From the NCBI RefSeq assembly GCF_014647835.1, contig NZ_BMPY01000021.1, positions 1 through 64,000 on the forward strand: DNA of 64,000 bases, in the 5' to 3' direction. This DNA comes from Microbispora rosea subsp. aerata (GTDB lineage Bacteria; Actinomycetota; Actinomycetes; Streptosporangiales; Streptosporangiaceae). Position 1 is the first letter of the stretch. Every line of letters starts with the position of its first letter. The position numbers and the translations under genes were made by a program. The notes under the pieces were generated by a model. The model did not search any database. It was not told the origin of the DNA and saw only the letters and a list, made by a program, of their open reading frames with translations. Shown here piece after piece: positions 40,158 to 47,327 of this stretch.

Positions 40158-41724
40158 GGGGCCCGGCGCAGGGCGGGCGTGGTCGGTGCCGGAGATACGG
40201 GTGGAGCTGACCACGCTGCTCGGGTGCGATGAGCACCCGGCCCACCTGCCCGGCTGGGGCATGGTCCATGCCGCCCAGGCACGCCGCATCGTCACCGGTA
40301 TGCTCAGCGGCCAGTGGCGCTACGCCATCTGCGCCGATGACGGGCACCTGCTCCTGACCGGCATCATCCGCCGGCGCCCCTGCCCACCCGCACAACGCCC
40401 ACCCCGCGACCCACGGCGCGGCGGCATCGTCGAGCTTCAAGTCACCCTCACCCAGCTCCGCGACCTGGCCGCCGCACCGGCCGCCACCGGCCCCTGGGCT
40501 CCCCTGATCGCCGAGCTGGACCGTCATGCCCGCACACAACTCGGCACCACCCCCGGCTCCCCCGCAACCACCTGCCCGGCCACCCCATCAGGCGGCAACG
40601 CGCAGCCGGGAACCGCCACACCCCGGCACGCGGGCACGCCCACCCCACCCGGGGCCGCCGGGCGGCCCAGCCCAGCCGGCCCAGCCAGCCCGGCTACTCC
40701 GGCACGTCCCACTGAACCCGCAGGGCCGCCCACCCCAGCCACTCACACGAACCTGGAGGCCGACCCGCCGACGCAGACTGAAGGGACCGGCCCGGCAGGC
40801 CCCGCTGAACCGGCGAACCCGGACGCCCGGGCTGAGCCGGCAGGCTCGATAGACCGGGCTGAACAGACCGGCTCGGCGATCACTCCTGCCGATTCTGCAG
40901 ATCCCGCGGAACCGGCTGACCAGGTTGGACCGGCGGCGGGCCGGGCGGCGTTTGCCACGCCGGCCACTTCGCCCCAATCGCCAGACGAGGCGACATCGCC
41001 TGGCCCGACCGGATCGTATGACACGGCCGGATCGTGTGACGCGGCGGGATCATGTGACGCGGCGGGATCGTGTGACACCGCCGGTTCGCCTGACCCGGCT
41101 GTCATGTGTGAACGGGCCGAACCGGCGGCCGGCTCGGTGGACGCTGTTGGTGTGGCGGAGGCGGCGGATCGGCGGCACGCCAACGCGGCCTTACGCCGAT
41201 ACGTCCAGATCCGGGGCCGGGTCTGCTCCTGGCCGGGCTGCCGCATGCCCGCCACCCGCACCGACCAAGACCACATCCAGGCCTGGGCCGGCAACGGCCC
41301 CACCACCGCCGGCAACCTGCACCTGGCCTGCCGCCACGACCACCGCGCCCGGCACCTCGGCGGCTGGCGCGTCACCACCGCCGGCCCCCACCTGATCATC
41401 TGGACCAGCCCGCTCGGGCACTCCTACCGCAGCCCGCTCCCGAAGATCATCCAGCCCGTCCCCGACCCCCAGCCCCGCGACTGGCCCGACGCCCCACCCG
41501 GACGCCTGCCCGCAGACCTCCCCGGAACACCAGACACCATCATGCCCCCACCAACCCCGCCCACCACTCCTACCAGCGGAAACCCCCACACACCCAACAA
41601 CCGGGCAGACGGCCACGCCCGCCACGACACGGAGGAACACAACGACCGCAAAACAGACGGCACAACAGACAACCGATCAGGAGGAACCTTCATCCACCAC
41701 AACCTCGAGCCACCACCCTTCTGA
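40117..41724 (+). CDS. HNH endonuclease part of the split 13E12-type gene
   Basis: The continuation, shifted by one base relative to the preceding frame. Conserved sequence resumes at VPEIRVELTTLLGCDEHPAHLPGWG (from 40186), the segment that normally links DUF222 to HNH. After another Pro/Thr/Ala-rich linker (40530-41130, including a six-residue SCDAAG-type repeat), the HNH domain follows: RGRVCSWPGCRMPATRTDQDH, then NGPTTAGNLHLACRHDHRARHLGGW, with the paired Cys and the catalytic His-Asn-His pattern. The last 100 residues are polar and disordered. The GTG at 40117 with GATGGAG upstream would allow separate, coupled translation. Otherwise the gene is frameshifted. DNA cutting by this family is presumed from the HNH fold. 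Confidence 0.7.
   Translation: MRAGAGRRGGRPGEGPGAGRAWSVPEIRVELTTLLGCDEHPAHLPGWGMVHAAQARRIVTGMLSGQWRYAICADDGHLLLTGIIRRRPCPPAQRPPRDPRRGGIVELQVTLTQLRDLAAAPAATGPWAPLIAELDRHARTQLGTTPGSPATTCPATPSGGNAQPGTATPRHAGTPTPPGAAGRPSPAGPASPATPARPTEPAGPPTPATHTNLEADPPTQTEGTGPAGPAEPANPDARAEPAGSIDRAEQTGSAITPADSADPAEPADQVGPAAGRAAFATPATSPQSPDEATSPGPTGSYDTAGSCDAAGSCDAAGSCDTAGSPDPAVMCERAEPAAGSVDAVGVAEAADRRHANAALRRYVQIRGRVCSWPGCRMPATRTDQDHIQAWAGNGPTTAGNLHLACRHDHRARHLGGWRVTTAGPHLIIWTSPLGHSYRSPLPKIIQPVPDPQPRDWPDAPPGRLPADLPGTPDTIMPPPTPPTTPTSGNPHTPNNRADGHARHDTEEHNDRKTDGTTDNRSGGTFIHHNLEPPPF
41005..41085 (+). repeat. 18-bp tandem repeat in the HNH gene
   Basis: About four copies of an 18-bp unit of the form GATCGTGTGACGCGGCGG encode (S/Y)(Y/C)D(T/A)AG repeats (SYDTAG, SCDAAG, SCDAAG, SCDTAG). 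The unit is a multiple of three, so copy-number change keeps the frame. Confidence 0.75.
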
Positions 41725-42075
41725 CCACCCCTCGTCCATGCGCTGCGGGCGTGCCGGCCCTGGCTGAGGACGTGTCGGCCTTGGCCGTGGGTGTGTCGCC
41801 TTGGCTGCGGCGGGCTGATGTGGTCGGGGGGACGATCCCGATGGGACGGTGCCGGCGTGGCGACACGGGGGGTGACGTCGGCGGGTGCGACGGAACCGGC
41901 GCACGGCCGTGGAATGGCTCACGCGGAACGCGCCTTGCGGAGGCCCGTCTTAGCACGGCCAGGCCGAGAAGAACGCGCAGCGTGCAACGGCCTTGGAGGT
42001 GTGCGCCTCGCGGAGGCTCGGCCCGGCTCCCTCACGAGACATGGCCGAGCCCCCGAAGGCGCGAGGTCGGGACGG
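41725..42075. other. 350-bp gap between the HNH and DyP genes
   Basis: I see no credible gene, strong hairpin or repeat here. The stops of the two convergent genes flank GC-rich sequence with short frames only. Confidence 0.5.
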
Positions 42076-43287
42076 TCAGGACAGGAGGGTCTCGCCGATC
42101 CAGCCGTCAGGCGAACACCCCGGCGGTATGGCGAAGACGGCCGACCCGATGGGAGTGATCCACTGGTTCAGCAGATCCGCCTCCGCGATGCGCTGCTGGA
42201 TCGGGACGAACTGCCGCGCCACGTCGGCCTGGTAGGACGCGAACAGCAGACCGGCGTCCGGCCGCCCCTCCGAGCTGAGGCCGTCCTCGTAGTTGTACGC
42301 CCGGCGCAGGATGCGCATGCCCGGATCGGCCACCCTGGCCCGGCGGATGTGCGCGTACTCGGAGATGACCGGCAGGCCAGACGGGCTGAGGGCGGCGAAG
42401 TCGGGCTCGTCGGTCTCAGCGTGGCCGGTCAGCGGGGCGCCGGTGTCCAGCCGCCGACCGACGCTGAACTCCTTGGCCGCCCGGTCCGCGGCGTCCCACT
42501 TCTCCAGGTCCATGCGGATCCGGCGCAGCACCAGCGTGGTGCCGCCGCGCAGCCACCCGTCACGCACCCACACGGCCCGTTCGAAGTCGGCAGTCCCCGG
42601 GCGGGGGTTGACGGTGCCGTCGAGCTGGCCCATCAAGTTGCGCTGGGTGGTTCCCGGCGCGCGTACCTGCGGGCTCTGCCGGAATCCGTGCTGGGCCCAG
42701 CGTACGGTCGCGAAGGAGCGCGCGTCCCTGACGAGCACGCGCAGCGCGTGCGCAAGCGTGAGGCGGTCGTCCGCGCACACCTGGATAAGCAGGTCGCCGT
42801 CGCTCCAGCGGGGCTGGAGGGCGTCGACCTTGAACGCCGGCAGCGGCTGTGGCGCGAGATGCCCGGCTCCCGCCGCCTTGAACAGCCCGGCGCCGAATCC
42901 GAAGGTGACGGTGAGCCGCGCGGGCAGCAGCGCCAGCTCGGCGTCGGTGTCGGCGAGGGCGGGCTCGCCCCGGGTGAGCCGTCGCGCGTCGTCGGTCAGC
43001 AGCCGCAGCAGGCGCGTGAGCGCCGCGCGGTCGGTCCCCGGCCGCAGATCGAACCCGACGAACACCGCGAACGTCTGCGGAGACGTCGCGATGCCCGCCT
43101 GGTGAACGCCGTGGAAGGGCTCGACGGCGTCGCCACCGGGCAGGGGTGTGGGCCCGGCTGATGCGCGCCCGGCCGCGTCCGACACGGCGGAAGTCGGGAC
43201 GCAGGCCGCGGCAGCGGCGACGGCTCCTCCCGCGAGCAGGCCGCGCCGGGTCAGCCGCCGCCCCGGCGGGAACTCGTGCTCACTCAT
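42076..43287 (-). CDS. Tat-exported DyP-type heme peroxidase
   Basis: A 403-residue DyP-type peroxidase of the exported (EfeB/DtpA-like) class. The Tat signal RRLTRRGLLAGGAVAAAAAC is at residues 11-30. The family motif GxxDG appears as GQLDGTVNP (about residue 215), the distal Arg is likely in the GTTLVLRRIRMDL region, and the proximal heme His in EYAHIRRA. It reduces peroxide using a heme outside the cytoplasm. Its ATG overlaps the end of the copper chaperone gene by 8 bp. The same pairing (DtpA with a PCuAC chaperone) serves copper trafficking to oxidases in Streptomyces. No Sco gene is visible here. Confidence 0.9.
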   Translation of the reverse strand: MSEHEFPPGRRLTRRGLLAGGAVAAAAACVPTSAVSDAAGRASAGPTPLPGGDAVEPFHGVHQAGIATSPQTFAVFVGFDLRPGTDRAALTRLLRLLTDDARRLTRGEPALADTDAELALLPARLTVTFGFGAGLFKAAGAGHLAPQPLPAFKVDALQPRWSDGDLLIQVCADDRLTLAHALRVLVRDARSFATVRWAQHGFRQSPQVRAPGTTQRNLMGQLDGTVNPRPGTADFERAVWVRDGWLRGGTTLVLRRIRMDLEKWDAADRAAKEFSVGRRLDTGAPLTGHAETDEPDFAALSPSGLPVISEYAHIRRARVADPGMRILRRAYNYEDGLSSEGRPDAGLLFASYQADVARQFVPIQQRIAEADLLNQWITPIGSAVFAIPPGCSPDGWIGETLLS

Positions 43288-43867
43288 GGGGCGCGTAGGA
43301 CTCGTTGGCACCGGCGAAGTCCTTGGCGATCGCGGTGAAGGATACGGTCCTGCCGTCCTTCAAGGTGAGTGTGAACGGCACCTCCGCACCGGGCTCGATG
43401 GCCGTGCGTACGTCCATGAGCATGATGTGGTCGCCGCCGGGCTGGAGCACGTGCCGCCCGCCGGCGGGGATCACGAACCCGCCCTCTTTGCGGCGCATGG
43501 TGGTGTTGCCGCCCTCCCCGGTGACTTCGTGCAGTTCCACCGATGGGGAGACGGGTGTGCTCGCCGCGACGACGGTCACCGCCTCCCCGGTGGTGTTGAC
43601 GAGCGCGGCGAAGGCGGCGCTCATGCCGGAGCGGGCCGTCTTCACCCACGGGTCGCTGATCGACAGCGGGGCGGCGGGTGCGGGGGTGGAGGCCTGGGCC
43701 GCGGCCGGTGAGGCCGTGGCGGTGCCGGCCCCGGCGTCGGCCGCAGTGCCGGTCGCCGTGCCAGTCGCCGTGCCAGTCGCCGTGCCGGACGGCGCGGCGC
43801 AGGCCCCGGCGGTCAGGAGTACGGCCAGCGCCAACGGGAGGATGCGGTTAACGGGCGTGATGGTCAT
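43280..43867 (-). CDS. PCuAC-type periplasmic copper chaperone (DUF461)
   Basis: A 195-residue exported copper chaperone. The N-terminus MTITPVNRILPLALAVLLTAGAC gives a lipoprotein signal with Cys at 23, followed by an Ala/Thr/Gly-rich tether holding a fourfold TATG-type repeat (encoded by 12-bp units around 43745-43795). The domain starts LSISDPWVKTARSGMSAAFAALVN. The copper ligands are visible as H-x10-M (HEVTGEGGNTTM) and H-x-M (GGDHIMLMD). It should pass Cu(I) to an oxidase or to DyP-linked partners. GAAGG precedes the ATG. It is the gene before, and overlapping, the DyP peroxidase. Confidence 0.92.
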   Translation of the reverse strand: MTITPVNRILPLALAVLLTAGACAAPSGTATGTATGTATGTAADAGAGTATASPAAAQASTPAPAAPLSISDPWVKTARSGMSAAFAALVNTTGEAVTVVAASTPVSPSVELHEVTGEGGNTTMRRKEGGFVIPAGGRHVLQPGGDHIMLMDVRTAIEPGAEVPFTLTLKDGRTVSFTAIAKDFAGANESYAPHE

Positions 43868-44209
43868 GCGGAAGCCTTCTCTCTGTCGTCCGGCGGGCAT
43901 GCGGGCGGCCTTCCGTGGGCTCGCAGGCGCGCGGAGCTGTCGCCGCCCCGCGGGCCGCGAAGCCGTACGGACTCTCGCGGGCTTTCGGGCACGCGGAGCC
44001 GTCCCTGCGGGCCGTTCCGGCGAACGCGGGGCAGCGCGGCGTGACCGGTCGCGCGATACCCGGAAGGGCGACACGTGACGGTCCGCCGAAGCCGGAGATC
44101 GGGGCACGCGCGGGCATGCTCCGCCGGAAAAGATCAATGACACGCTCCGGGCCGTACGCGGCCGGGAGCGGCTGGGGAACGCCGTCTCAGACGGCGGCTG
44201 GAGGCAGTC
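43868..44209. other. 340-bp gap upstream of the copper chaperone
   Basis: No credible gene. Near its right end the word GTCTCAGACGG occurs twice (around 44184 and 44208), once as a short hairpin GCCGTC-TCA-GACGGC that could end transcription of the membrane-protein gene. Confidence 0.45.
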
Positions 44210-44785
44210 TCAGACGGACGGCTGAAGAAGACGGGGCGGGCCGCGCCGGGTGACGCAGTGACGTGGCGCGACGGAGCGCGGCATGCGCGGCTCATCCGGG
44301 TGCGGCGATGCCGGCGGTGCGAACACGGGCGGCGCCGGATCGGCAGCGATCCGCGTGAGCCGTACGGCGAGCCTACGCAGCAACGCCCACAGGGCGGCCT
44401 CGCCCCTGGCGAGCCACAGTGCGGTCAGCACCACCGCCCAGCCATGCGCGAGGAGCATTCCCAGGCCCGGACCGGCGTGCGTATGCCCCGCCAGGAAATG
44501 CCCGGCCACGAACCGCACGGTGGACGGGGACGGCGACGGGGACGTCAGTGCGAACAGCACATGCAGCGCGACCTGGAGGACCGCGAGCAGGGGCAGGATT
44601 GCGCGCAGCGTCCGTTCCCGGCCGGAAAGAGGCAGTGCGACGGTGAACACCGCAGGCAGGCCCAGCGCGAGCACGCCGGGAGCGACCGTGCCGCCGCTGA
44701 GCAGGTGCGCCAGCACGCCCAGGCCGAGGCACACCGCGGTGAAGGCGGCGGCTCGGGCGAGGCGGAGAGGCGATGTCACCGGCAT
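44210..44785 (-). CDS. Small integral membrane protein, paralogue of the 35.5-kb gene
   Basis: A 191-residue protein with about four membrane segments: LRLARAAAFTAVCLGLGVLAHLL, VLALGLPAVFTVALPL, AILPLLAVLQVALHVLF, and GMLLAHGWAVVLTALWLARGEAALW. A His-rich spot (GHFLAGHTHAGPG) lies before the last helix. The tail is proline-rich and basic. It lies upstream of the PCuAC-DyP pair on the same strand and mirrors the paralogue beside YcnI, so the copper genes are bracketed by related proteins. The histidines could bind metal, but this is speculation. Confidence 0.75.
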   Translation of the reverse strand: MPVTSPLRLARAAAFTAVCLGLGVLAHLLSGGTVAPGVLALGLPAVFTVALPLSGRERTLRAILPLLAVLQVALHVLFALTSPSPSPSTVRFVAGHFLAGHTHAGPGLGMLLAHGWAVVLTALWLARGEAALWALLRRLAVRLTRIAADPAPPVFAPPASPHPDEPRMPRSVAPRHCVTRRGPPRLLQPSV

Positions 44786-45537
44786 GGCCTAGCCAATATC
44801 GCATGCCGGGTGGCCGGTCCCCGGCTCGGGACGCCGTGTCTGGGCTCTCGGTGTCTTGCCTACGCCGCTTTCCAACGACCTGGTTCCAGTCCGTTTGACC
44901 CTGACCTGCTTCGATCCGCTTCGGTCCAAATTCGTGCGGTCTGCTCGGGGTTGCTCTGGTCGAGTAGGTGCGGGTCTTGCCCGTCCGGCCGGCTGACCTC
45001 ACTTCACGCGACGGGTGTGCGGCTGCCGTGGGAGGGGAGGGCTGGGCGAGAGGTAACGGCTGTGTGAGCAGTGGGAGGGGAGGGCTGGGCGAGAGGTAAC
45101 GGCTGTGTGAGCAGTGGGAGGGGACTGCTGTGCGGGCGGCGACGCTATGTGGGTGACAAGAGGGGAGGACTGTGCCGCGGTAACGGCCGCGTGAGCGGCG
45201 ACCGCTGTGTGAGGCATGGAAGAGGACGGCTGTGGGTGTGGCCAGGGCTGTGCGAGTGGTGTGCGGAAGGGCGGCCGGCGAGCGGTAGCGGCTGCGTGAG
45301 CGGCACAGGGAGGGACGGCTGCGAGCGGTAAGGGCTGTGCGAGTGGCACAGGGAAGGCCGTGCGAGCGGTGACGCTGGGCGAGTGGCGTGGGGGATGGTC
45401 GTAAGCGGCTCGGGCGGTGCGAGAGACATTGGAGGGGAGGGATGCGAGGGGCGTAGAAGGGACGGCTGTGCGGGCATAGGAAATGGGCCGTTTGGGCATT
45501 TCAAGAGGTATCGGGGGCGCGTTCGATTGGGGGAACC
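44786..45537. repeat. Intergenic region with degenerate G-rich tandem repeats
   Basis: No credible gene in about 750 bp. A 43-bp unit is duplicated exactly (45028-45070 and 45071-45113) and a third copy starts and decays. Beyond it, to about 45480, words such as CGGCTGTG, GTGAGCGG, GGTAACGGC and GAGTGGCACAGGGA recur with drift. The plus strand is rich in G. The texture resembles 35195-35480. Confidence 0.75.
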
Positions 45538-45762
45538 ATGGCTGTATCTGCGGACCTGGCGAAGCTGCTCGACCGCGAGTACGAGGACAAGACCCTGGAC
45601 GAGATCATCAAGGCGCCGGTGGAGGCGCTGGCCGGGGTGAGCGCGGAGGACGCGGAGCTGTTGAAGAAGGCCTTCCACATCAAGACCGTCGGAGACCTCG
45701 GCCGCAACAAGTTCTTCCGGGCGGCCACCGCGCTCGTCGATCTCACCGACAGCAAGAAGTAA
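45538..45762 (+). CDS. Small conserved helical protein
   Basis: A 74-residue protein that looks entirely helical: LAKLLDREYEDKTLDEIIKAPVEAL, then GVSAEDAELLKKAFHIKTVGDLGRNKFFRAATALVDL. The second half resembles helix-hairpin-helix-type modules (xxLKKAFxIKTVGDLG). I recall similar short actinobacterial proteins of unknown function but cannot name a family. GGGGGAACC precedes the ATG. It lies 86 bp before the amino-sugar kinase on the same strand, with a possible promoter between them. Confidence 0.7.
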   Translation: MAVSADLAKLLDREYEDKTLDEIIKAPVEALAGVSAEDAELLKKAFHIKTVGDLGRNKFFRAATALVDLTDSKK

Positions 45763-45789
45763 TCGGATAGCCCGCTCGCCCGGCGGCCG

Positions 45790-45817
45790 TTGTAGGAGAT
45801 TTCCGTCGCCTTATAGG
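45790..45817 (+). promoter_or_regulatory. Possible promoter of the amino-sugar kinase gene
   Basis: TTGTAG (45790-45795) and TATAGG (45812-45817) with a 16-bp spacer lie about 30 bp upstream of the kinase start. The match is moderate. Confidence 0.35.
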
Positions 45818-45847
45818 TTGATGGAAGGTGTCTGCAAAGGAGCGGCC

Positions 45848-46846
45848 GTGGGGGCTCTGTTCGTCGGCGTGGACGGGGGAGGCACCAGTACGCGCTGCGT
45901 CGTGGTCACCGAGTCGGGCGAGATCGCCGGACGGGGACGGGCCGGCGGCGCCAACGCGATCTCGGTCCCCGACCCGGTCGCCAACCTGCGCGCCGCGTTG
46001 CTCGGCGCGCTGGAGGGCCTGGACCCCGCCCGGGTCGCCGGGGGAGTGTTCGGCCTGGCCGGTACGGCCCGCGCGGCGGAGTCCGCGGAGCGGGCCTGGC
46101 GGGAGGCCGGGCTCGCCGGGCACCCGGCGGTGGTGGCCGACGTGCTCGTCGCGTTCACCGGCGCCAGCGACGAGCCGGACGGCGCGGTCCTGGTGGCCGG
46201 CACCGGTGCGATCGGCGCCCGCATCCGCGACCGCCGGGTCGTACGGCGGGCCGACGGTCTCGGCTGGCTGCTGGGTGACGAGGGCTCCGGCGTGTGGCTG
46301 GGCCGCCGGGCCGCCGCCGCGGCGCTGAACGCGATCGACGGCCGGGGTGCCCCCACGGTGCTGGTGGCGCGGGTGGCCGAGACCGTCCTCGGACCGGGAG
46401 CGGCCGGCGAGGACGACGGTCCCGCGCTCGCCCGGGACCTGGTGGCGGCCGTGTACGCGCGGGTCGCCGAGTCGGGGCCCGCCTGGCTGGGCACGCTCGC
46501 GCCCGTCGTGGACGCCGCGGCGCGTGAGGGTGACGAGGTGGCGCGCGGCGTCGTCGCGGAGGCGGCCCGGAGGCTGTGCCGTACGGCCCGCGTCGTCGCG
46601 GGCGAGGGCGCTCGTGAGCGGGGAGCACGGGGAGGCGGAGAGCCGCTGGTGCTCGCGGGGTCGCTGCTGACCGAGCCGACCGAGCTCGCCCACCTGGTCC
46701 GGGCCGAGCTGGGCAGGTGGGCCCGGCTGGTGAGCGCCCGGGACAGCGCGGCGGGCGCGGCGGCGCTCGCGGTGCGGGCCGCCCTGCCCGGCGATCCGCG
46801 TGCCGCGCAAGCGCACCGCGCGCTGATCGAGCAGGGGGGCGCGTGA
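45848..46846 (+). CDS. BadF/BcrA-family amino-sugar kinase (MurK/NagK-like)
   Basis: A 332-residue ASKHA-fold kinase. The phosphate-1 motif VGVDGGGTSTRCVV is at residues 6-19, VLVAGTGAIGARI is the adenosine-side loop, and GLGWLLGDEGSGVWLGR is the signature of the GlcNAc/MurNAc-kinase branch. Characterised relatives include N-acetylglucosamine kinases and clostridial MurK, which phosphorylates both MurNAc and GlcNAc at O6. Placed upstream of nagZ and murQ, it would supply MurNAc-6-phosphate to the etherase. The GTG start at 45848 has AAGGAG seven bases upstream; an in-frame ATG at 45821 lacks one. Substrate choice is inferred from the neighbours. Confidence 0.85.
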   Translation: MGALFVGVDGGGTSTRCVVVTESGEIAGRGRAGGANAISVPDPVANLRAALLGALEGLDPARVAGGVFGLAGTARAAESAERAWREAGLAGHPAVVADVLVAFTGASDEPDGAVLVAGTGAIGARIRDRRVVRRADGLGWLLGDEGSGVWLGRRAAAAALNAIDGRGAPTVLVARVAETVLGPGAAGEDDGPALARDLVAAVYARVAESGPAWLGTLAPVVDAAAREGDEVARGVVAEAARRLCRTARVVAGEGARERGARGGGEPLVLAGSLLTEPTELAHLVRAELGRWARLVSARDSAAGAAALAVRAALPGDPRAAQAHRALIEQGGA

Positions 46847-46884
46847 GCGAGCGAACCAGCGAGCACAGGGCGATTCGCGACGAA

Positions 46885-47250
46885 GCGACCAGCGCCGTCA
46901 CCTGCACGGCCACCCGCGCCGCTACCAGCGCGGCTACGGATGCCGCCACCCGCGTGGTCACCGGCGCGGCCACCGGTGCCGCCATCTGTACGGCCACAGG
47001 TGCCGGTGCCCGCGCTGTCACCTGCGCGACCGCTGGCGCTCTCATCTGTACGGCCACCGGCGCGGTCGCTGGTTCCGTCATCCGCGTGGTCACCGGCGCC
47101 GCCGCCGGGCCCGCCACTGGTGCCGCTATCTGCGCGGTTACCCGTGCGGCCGCTGGGGCTGCCACCCGCGTGGTCACCGGCGCGGCCATCGGCACCGCCG
47201 CTTGCGAGGTCGCTGGCGTTGTCACTTGCGCGGGCTACCGGCGTCGCCGT
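46885..47250. repeat. Degenerate 12-bp minisatellite between kinase and nagZ
   Basis: About 365 bp built from drifting copies of a 12-bp unit close to GCCACCGGCGCG, with higher-order groups such as CCGCGTGGTCACCGGCGC at about 46950, 47083 and 47170. Two plus-strand frames and at least two minus-strand frames stay open, but the encoded peptides are only repeats (for example TRVVTGAATGAA). I treat this as a repeat, not a gene. Confidence 0.75.
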
Positions 47251-47327
47251 CAGCACGATCACCGGCGCGGCCGTCTATGCGCGTCTCCGGTAGGGCGGGA
47301 TCGCGAGCCGCCGGGCGAGGGGGCGGC

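Noticed and set aside
45003-45480. CRISPR-like repeat array
   Set aside because: The only exact repeat is a direct head-to-tail 43-bp duplication without spacers, and the rest drifts gradually. No cas gene is present.
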